Assembly: GCA_947630625.1 (NCBI GenBank) | Contig: CANRIL010000017.1 | Span: 1 to 54,421, forward strand | Direction: 5' to 3' | Length of the DNA stretch: 54,421 nt | Source of the DNA: an uncultured Clostridia bacterium | Lineage (GTDB): Bacteria > Bacillota > Clostridia > Oscillospirales > CAG-272 | In this document: piece after piece, positions 50,026 to 54,421 of the stretch | Layout: each line of letters starts with the position of its first letter | Numbering within the stretch: the stretch's first letter is position 1 | Notes under the pieces: model-generated | Told to the model about the DNA's origin: nothing | The model's input: only the letters and a program-made list of their open reading frames with translations | Database searches by the model: none | Made by a program: the position numbers and the translations under genes

Positions 50026-50829
50026 ATGGTGCTGTTTGATTCTCACGCCCACTACGACGACAAAAGATTTGAAGCCGAATACGAGGGCGGGGCGGAAGCT
50101 GCCCTGAGAGACGCGCGGGCGGCGGGAGTTTTGTGGATCGTAAATTCCGGCGCTGACATTGAAACGTCTCGCGCCAGCATCGCGCTCGCGGAGAGTGTGC
50201 GCGGCGCTGACGATATGCCGGAAATTTTCGCCTCGGTCGGGATACATCCGACGGAGACGGGGCGGTATGAGTCGCTTGACGGCGCAATGGAGGAGCTTTA
50301 CACGCTCGCGCGCTCGGGGTGCGTCCGGGCGATCGGCGAGATCGGGCTTGACTACCACTATCCGGACACGGACAGGGAGACGCAGAAGAAATTTTTCCGC
50401 GCGCAGCTTCGGCTCGCGGGAGAGCTCGGAATGCCCGTCGTGATACACGACAGGGACGCGCACGGAGATGTTTTCGATATCCTTCGCGAGCATCGCGGGA
50501 TAAAAACGCTGCTGCACTGTTATTCGGGCAGCGCCGAGATGGCGCGCCAGTATGCATCATGGGGAGTTTACATGTCGTTCGGCGGGACGCTGACGTTCAA
50601 AAACGCGGAAAAGACGCGCGAGGCGGCGGGAGTTGTGCCGCGCGAGCTTTTGCTGCTTGAGACGGACGCGCCGTATCTTGCGCCGACGCCGCACAGAGGA
50701 AAGATCAATTCTTCAAAACTCATGACGTATACGGCGGAGGCGCTCGGAAAACTTTGGTGTGAAAGCGCTGAGGCGGCGGCTGAGGCAGCGGCGGAAAATT
50801 CAAAAAGATTTTACGGTATTGAGCAATAG
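50026..50829 (+). CDS. tatD: TatD-family metal-dependent hydrolase
   Basis: DNase-like TIM-barrel hydrolase. The 267 residues start LFDSHAHYDD with the HxH metal ligands. Further ligands are the Glu in AIGEIGLDYHY, the His in VIHDRDAH and LHCYSG, and the Asp in LETDAPYLAP. The ATG directly abuts the metG stop. The metG-tatD pairing is common in Firmicutes. Confidence 0.93.
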   Translation: MVLFDSHAHYDDKRFEAEYEGGAEAALRDARAAGVLWIVNSGADIETSRASIALAESVRGADDMPEIFASVGIHPTETGRYESLDGAMEELYTLARSGCVRAIGEIGLDYHYPDTDRETQKKFFRAQLRLAGELGMPVVIHDRDAHGDVFDILREHRGIKTLLHCYSGSAEMARQYASWGVYMSFGGTLTFKNAEKTREAAGVVPRELLLLETDAPYLAPTPHRGKINSSKLMTYTAEALGKLWCESAEAAAEAAAENSKRFYGIEQ

Positions 50830-50843
50830 AAAAACGACCCCAA

Positions 50844-50951
50844 AGCTTAAGTGACGGGCAAATATCTGAGCAGGGATCACATTACGAACTGCTTAGAGAA
50901 GGCGGAATATATGCGCATCTGTTTAAGCTGCAAGCCGGCAGATATGAGTGA
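50844..50951 (+). pseudogene. Fragment: C-terminal end of an ABC exporter
   Basis: The frame ending at TGA 50949-50951 encodes DGQISEQGSHYELL, then GGIYAHLFKLQAGRY, the very end of an ABC exporter ATPase domain. Nothing upstream encodes the remainder: the sequence runs straight into the tatD stop region. About 33 codons survive. It marks a deletion or insertion between tatD and the acetyltransferase gene. Its sequence is not copied from the exporter pair at 4.5-8.2 kb, whose ends read differently. Confidence 0.8.
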
Positions 50952-51018
50952 CTATGAAAATTTACTTTACAATATAGCATTATAGTTTTTACCTGCGATT
51001 GAGTCGTCAAGGGGGAGA

Positions 51019-51825
51019 ATGAAAGAAATAATAAAAAGCGAAGCTCTTAAATATCTCGCCGGGTACGGTACAGCCGTTCACTGCGCTCAGTACAGGGAGT
51101 ACAAGTGGTTTTACGGAAATGATACGAATGCAAAATTCTACTATGACCGCGGTTGTATTATCGTCGACGATGAATCAGAAGATAAAATACAGCATGATTT
51201 TCGTTGTTATATTCATCACGTAATGCCTGATGCAGAAATTGAGAATGTGACAGAAACATGGAAACGATTGCTTACCGAACGCGCCGAACATACCGATCAT
51301 TCGAGAATACGACTTGTCGTTTATTATGTGTCAAATGGCGAATTGTCACCGGAATGGGAGCAGTATCCCGGCGTGCGCAATTATGTACGTGCGGGGGAGA
51401 ATGTCATTTTTGACAGTCGCGTGCGGGAACTGATTCAAGATGACGCGGAACTGTTATATAACACCTGTAGACCATATACGGAGAATGACACTTATTTCGG
51501 AAAACAGGAGGCTGAAATATTCACAGAAACGGATTACATCTTTAATAACGAGTGGAAGACTTTCGGAATATTTGACGGCGAACAGCTTGCAGGCGCTGCA
51601 ACAAGCACATATATTCAGGAACTTGATCTGGCATGGCTGATCGACCTGTATATCGTTCCTAAATATCGTAATCGAGGATTCGGAAAAGCCCTCGTTAAGT
51701 CCGCTCTATCTGAATTCCCGGATAAAAAATGGTATTACCACACACTACGGGATAATACAGAATCAAGATCGTTTGCAGCCGCACTCGGTTTTACGATGGA
51801 AGGTGCTGAACTTTACCTGCTATAA
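51019..51825 (+). CDS. GNAT-family N-acetyltransferase
   Basis: A 268-residue protein. The C-terminal part (about 130-268) is a GNAT domain: LIDLYIVPKYRNRGFGKALV carries motif A with the acetyl-CoA loop, and SRSFAAALGFTMEG is motif B. The N-terminal 125 residues look like a second, degenerate GNAT-like half or a substrate domain. The acceptor is unknown. SD GGGGGAG lies before ATG. The gene is AT-richer than its neighbours and follows an ABC exporter fragment, so it may have arrived by transfer. Confidence 0.82.
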   Translation: MKEIIKSEALKYLAGYGTAVHCAQYREYKWFYGNDTNAKFYYDRGCIIVDDESEDKIQHDFRCYIHHVMPDAEIENVTETWKRLLTERAEHTDHSRIRLVVYYVSNGELSPEWEQYPGVRNYVRAGENVIFDSRVRELIQDDAELLYNTCRPYTENDTYFGKQEAEIFTETDYIFNNEWKTFGIFDGEQLAGAATSTYIQELDLAWLIDLYIVPKYRNRGFGKALVKSALSEFPDKKWYYHTLRDNTESRSFAAALGFTMEGAELYLL

Positions 51826-52001
51826 TATCCATATGTATGCTATAATGCGGGTACACCGCATGCTGCTGTATTTTTTCTACTCAATGGTACTTATATATTT
51901 AGGGTGATAAGTCTTTTCCCGAGCACGCTTTTTACCCTGTATTTATTGATTTTTTTACATTTCGCTCGGGGCCCCAAAACTTATGAAAGGAGGTGACCGT
52001 A
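51826..52001 (+). other. Intergenic region before the SleB-like gene
   Basis: A hairpin ATGCGG/CCGCAT followed by a T-rich run (near 51847-51880) probably ends the acetyltransferase transcript. A long-range stem CCGAGC/GCTCGG (near 51921 and 51965) lies further on. TATAAT appears twice without a good -35. No sporulation sigma site could be assigned with confidence. Confidence 0.4.
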
Positions 52002-53300
52002 ATGAACGGAAAACGTTATACCAACGAAACAGGAAGCGCTCGATTGCGATTTTTTATGACGGTGATGTGCATTATCGCTGTTATTATGGTCACAGTCTAT
52101 TTTGTGGGGGCGCAGTTCCGACCGGGGGCAGAAGGTGCACCCGATGAGGCCGGAGAAGAACAGAATAAGCCGGAAGAAAGTTCCGACGGGATGACGGACG
52201 CTGCGGACATCGACGCCGAAGACGAAACCGGAGGCGACGAAACGGATTTCAAGGTTTACATATCGTTCGCGGTAAGTCCGGACACGGGAAGCGCGGAAAC
52301 GGGCGGACAGAATGAGCCCGAAGAGCCGGATGAAACGGGCGCACCGAGCCAGCCGAACGGCGACATGACGAATGCGGAAGACATCGTTCCCGGCTTGCCG
52401 GACGGCGCCGTTATCATGAAGCCGTATGTGAGCGGCGACATACCTGTTATGTCAAATCATGAGCACAAGTGGCTGCGGCCGACGTGCGATGACCCGTATG
52501 TATGTTACATATGCGGATGGACGAAGGGGGAGGCGCTCGGTCACGATTGGATGGAGGCGACATGCACCGTCCCGAAGACGTGCAAGCGGTGCGGAGCCAC
52601 CGAGGGCGAGCCCGCCGGTCACGACTGGGAGCCGGCGACGTGCCTGAAACCGGAAACGTGTTCCCACTGCGGCGAGGAACGCGGCGAGGTCGCCGATCAC
52701 AGCTGGAAAAAGGCGACATGCACAAAGCCGAAGACGTGCTCGGTCTGCGGCGAAACGAAGGGTGAGCCGCTCGGTCACGACTGGGAGGCGGCGACATGCA
52801 CTGAGCCTGAGACGTGCAGCAGATGCGGCAAGACGCAGGGGAAAGCCGCCGGTCACAAATGGAAGGCCGCAACGACAACGTCCCCGAGCAAATGCTCCGT
52901 CTGCGGAGCCACAAAGGGCGACCGGCTCCCGAACGGGATCAAGGTCGCGGCGTTCAGCTATACGGACGAGGAGCTTGACATGCTCGCGAGACTCGTATAC
53001 CGCGAGGCAGGGTCTGGGTCGAAGGACGGAATGCGCGCCGTGGCGACGGTTGTCCTGAACCGCGTGCGCAGCCCGTATTTCGGCAGCACGATAAAGGCGG
53101 TCATAACGGCGCCGGGACAGTTCTACGGCAGCCTTGACAATATAAACGCGCCGAGCGCCTGCTATGACATCGCGAAGGAATGTCTCGCCGGAAACCTTTA
53201 CGACAGGGATATCCTCTATTTCAAGTCGGCAAGCAGCGGCAAGAGCTGGGGCGGCAGAACGTACTGCTTCTCCGTCGGCGGCAACAATTTCTATACATAA
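52002..53300 (+). CDS. SleB-domain cell wall hydrolase with Cys/His repeats
   Basis: A 432-residue envelope protein. A short cytosolic start is followed by a membrane helix (about 14-36), an acidic low-complexity stretch (40-150), six 26-residue Cys/His repeats (155-310) and a SleB/Hydrolase_2 domain (about 315-432). That last domain has MLARLVYREAGSG with the catalytic Glu, VATVVLNRV and APGQFYG. SleB-type enzymes are lytic transglycosylases that degrade spore cortex; related CwlJ and vegetative forms exist. The start at 52002 has the full AAGGAGGTGA. The repeats may bind zinc or the wall and hold the enzyme outside the cell (inference). Confidence 0.85.
   Translation: MNGKRYTNETGSARLRFFMTVMCIIAVIMVTVYFVGAQFRPGAEGAPDEAGEEQNKPEESSDGMTDAADIDAEDETGGDETDFKVYISFAVSPDTGSAETGGQNEPEEPDETGAPSQPNGDMTNAEDIVPGLPDGAVIMKPYVSGDIPVMSNHEHKWLRPTCDDPYVCYICGWTKGEALGHDWMEATCTVPKTCKRCGATEGEPAGHDWEPATCLKPETCSHCGEERGEVADHSWKKATCTKPKTCSVCGETKGEPLGHDWEAATCTEPETCSRCGKTQGKAAGHKWKAATTTSPSKCSVCGATKGDRLPNGIKVAAFSYTDEELDMLARLVYREAGSGSKDGMRAVATVVLNRVRSPYFGSTIKAVITAPGQFYGSLDNINAPSACYDIAKECLAGNLYDRDILYFKSASSGKSWGGRTYCFSVGGNNFYT
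52464..52931 (+). repeat. Six 78-bp coding repeats (26-residue Cys/His units)
   Basis: Each unit runs H-x-W-x4-C-x5-C-x2-C-G and ends in a Gly-rich turn before the next His. Example: HDWEAATCTEPETCSRCG. Unit spacing is exactly 26 residues. In the sixth unit the first Cys is Thr (KAATTTSPSKC), and in the first the sequence is the most divergent, as expected of the ends of an array grown by unequal exchange. Three Cys and one His per unit could make one zinc site. Confidence 0.88.
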
Positions 53301-53347
53301 TGATAACGGGGCAGGAGAAGACCTGCCCCGGATTTTTTCGCTGATTT

Positions 53348-53700
53348 GCCGCGCGTGCTTTTTGCCGCGCGGTGTCGCCGCGCGGTCGTATTCGGAAATA
53401 TGCGCCCCGTGTGGATGCGTGGGAGTCATTCGCCGCTGCGCGGTCGTATTCGGAAACATGCGCCGCCGGTCGTATGTGAAAACTATCCGCGCCGTGGGAC
53501 GTGCGCGGAAATCTGCGCCCCGGGACGCATGGGGAACCCATTCGCCGCCGTGCGGTCGTGCGCGAAAAAATCATGCGCCGCCGTGCAGATGAGCGCGGAA
53601 ATCGTGCTCCGTCGCACGGGTTGTATATGAAACCATGCGCCCCTTGCGGCTGTGCGTGAAAATTATGCGCCGCCAAGAGGACTTGCGGAACTCATTCGCC
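53348..53700. repeat. Twelve-unit ~30-bp non-coding minisatellite
   Basis: Units of 26-33 bases, best defined by their common end ATGCGCC or TTCGCC. Ends fall at 53406, 53434, 53464, 53493, 53519, 53546, 53579, 53610, 53641, 53671 and 53700. A rough consensus is GCCGTGCGGTCGTG, then CGGAAA, then ATGCGCC. Each unit keeps a GGAAA/GAAAA core. It lies between the SleB-like gene and the rpsT terminator. No open frame across it looks like a protein, though leftward frames repeat about every ten residues. Confidence 0.75.
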
Positions 53701-53716
53701 CCGCGCGGGAAAACAA

Positions 53717-53762
53717 AAATAAAAAACGCGGATGCCGGTGAGCGCGGCGTCCGCGTGTTTTC
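53717..53762 (-). terminator. Terminator of rpsT
   Basis: Read leftward, ACGCGGACGCC pairs with GGCATCCGCGT (one mismatch) and runs into TTTTTATTTTT. Confidence 0.85.
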
Positions 53763-53776
53763 AGTTCCCGTCTTAT

Positions 53777-54040
53777 TTACGCGAGCTTGGAGAGAGCCTT
53801 CGTGAACTGGCTCTTTTTGCGCGCTGCGTTGTTCTTGTGGATGATTCCCTTAGCAACGCCCTGATCGAGCTTCTTTACCGTCTCACGGTAGATGGCTGCC
53901 GCAGCTTCGCGGTCGCCTGCCTCAAGCGCCGCCGTGTACTTGCGGATCGAGGTGTGAAGAGCCGACTTGAACATTCTGTTCTGGAGATTCTTCTTCTGGG
54001 AAACAAGAACGCGCTTCTTCGCTGACTTAATATTGGGCAT
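53777..54040 (-). CDS. rpsT: 30S ribosomal protein S20
   Basis: Binds 16S rRNA early in 30S assembly. The 87 residues start MPNIKSAKKRVLVSQKKN and form the three-helix bundle of S20, ending in the conserved GIIHKNNAARKKSQF segment. SD GGAGG. The leader contains a hairpin AGCGGCG/CGCCGCT, a possible site of translational feedback. Single-gene unit with its own promoter and terminator. Confidence 0.97.
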   Translation of the reverse strand: MPNIKSAKKRVLVSQKKNLQNRMFKSALHTSIRKYTAALEAGDREAAAAIYRETVKKLDQGVAKGIIHKNNAARKKSQFTKALSKLA

Positions 54041-54125
54041 GTGACGCTACCTCCTTCGGACTAAGATTGTATTGACAGCGGCGCCTGAGAGGGAGCGCAC
54101 GCCGCTTTTTACATTTGAACATCTT

Positions 54126-54154
54126 ATAATATCATGCCTGAAGCAAAATATCAA
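54126..54154 (-). promoter_or_regulatory. Promoter of rpsT
   Basis: TTGATA (54154-54149) and TATTAT (54131-54126), spacer 17 bases, about 86 bases before the ATG. It adjoins the start of the recombinase fragment. Confidence 0.65.
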
Positions 54155-54177
54155 TACCTTATCGCAAAAAAGACGGA

Positions 54178-54350
54178 ATATTTCGCCTCAGAAAGAATAC
54201 CTTGAGGACTTCGCAGGCAGGAACGGCTTTCGGAATATCCGCCATTTCACGGACGACGGGGTGAGCGGGACGACATTCGAGCGTGAGGGCTTCCAGAAGA
54301 TGATCGCCGAGGTGGAGGCGGGGAATGTCGGCACAGTGATCGTAAAGGAT
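54178..54350 (+). pseudogene. Serine recombinase fragment
   Basis: A stretch encoding QKEYLEDFAGRNGF, RHFTDDGVSGTTFERE and ENVGTVIVKD-like residues (here GNVGTVIVKD) matches the catalytic domain of the large serine recombinases of Tn916/Tn5397-type elements. The N-terminal strand with the nucleophilic Ser is missing, and after KD the expected MSRFGRDY is replaced by unrelated sequence that soon stops. It is a dead remnant of a mobile element beside rpsT. The window ends before any other part of the element could be seen. Confidence 0.8.
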
Positions 54351-54421
54351 TGTTGTGCCATAATAGGACTAAATCAGAAAGACCTTGAAAACACGAGGCT
54401 TCTGGCTTAGTCCTTTCTTTT

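Noticed and set aside
51019-51825. Toxin-antitoxin role for the acetyltransferase gene
   Set aside because: GNAT toxins pair with a small DNA-binding antitoxin gene; none lies next to it, and the protein is longer than such toxins.
53348-53700. CRISPR array or a leftward protein with ten-residue repeats
   Set aside because: Units abut without unique spacers and are all divergent. The leftward frame has Arg/Ala/His-rich composition typical of noncoding GC-rich DNA and no ribosome site.

Overview
The window looks like a chromosomal segment from a GC-rich, Gram-positive, spore-forming member of the Clostridia (an Oscillospirales-like relative is my guess; no genus is claimed). The reasons are a T-box leader, a division and cell wall (dcw) cluster whose transpeptidase carries PASTA domains, a YpeB-like and a SleB-like protein, LytTR/GHKL signalling, strong GGAGG ribosome sites and TTGACA/TATAAT promoters in an otherwise GC-rich sequence.

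Layout. 0-8.3 kb: a leftward operon (small membrane protein, ABC ATPase, ABC-2 permease) under a promoter covered by a 29-bp palindrome; then a rightward LytTR response regulator and membrane-less GHKL kinase, followed by two overlapping ABC exporter half-transporters whose promoter carries two direct repeats with the 21-bp register of LytTR sites. 8.3-15.4 kb: a small-gene region with two tRNA-Gln genes on opposite strands either side of an XRE-type gene broken by one in-frame stop, a UPF0126/TRIC-like membrane protein, homoserine kinase, an alkyltransferase-like protein, a membrane-anchored HTH protein and two poorly known genes. 15.4-20.4 kb: a leftward T-box operon cysE - CPBP protease - cysS - plsC. 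20.4-29.7 kb: a small membrane protein and HAD phosphatase, then rimM, trmD, an O-antigen-ligase-like protein, two DUF4330-like proteins, HPr, uvrC, rsmD and coaD.

30.2-44.5 kb is the dcw cluster: mraZ, rsmH, an ftsL/divIC-like gene, a PASTA transpeptidase, murE, murF, mraY, ftsW, murG, ftsQ/divIB and ftsZ. murD, murC and ftsA are absent from their usual places. A six-unit 11-bp array lies between murG and ftsQ, and murE appears to start at CTG. 44.5-54.4 kb: mtaB with its 3' end present three times in a 64-bp tandem repeat, a lipoprotein, a YpeB-like protein, metG, tatD, a fragment of an ABC exporter, a GNAT acetyltransferase, a SleB-domain protein with six 26-residue Cys/His repeats, a twelve-unit ~30-bp non-coding minisatellite, rpsT, and a serine-recombinase fragment at the edge.

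Most of the window is housekeeping sequence. The less ordinary material is regulatory or repeat-based: the LytTR-exporter module, the palindromes set over promoters, the T-box operon that includes a membrane protease and an acyltransferase, the frame-stepping repeat at mtaB, the 11-bp and 30-bp arrays, and the Cys-repeat hydrolase. I see no CRISPR array, no intact mobile element and no clearly new multi-gene defence system. All readings are by eye; no database search was made.
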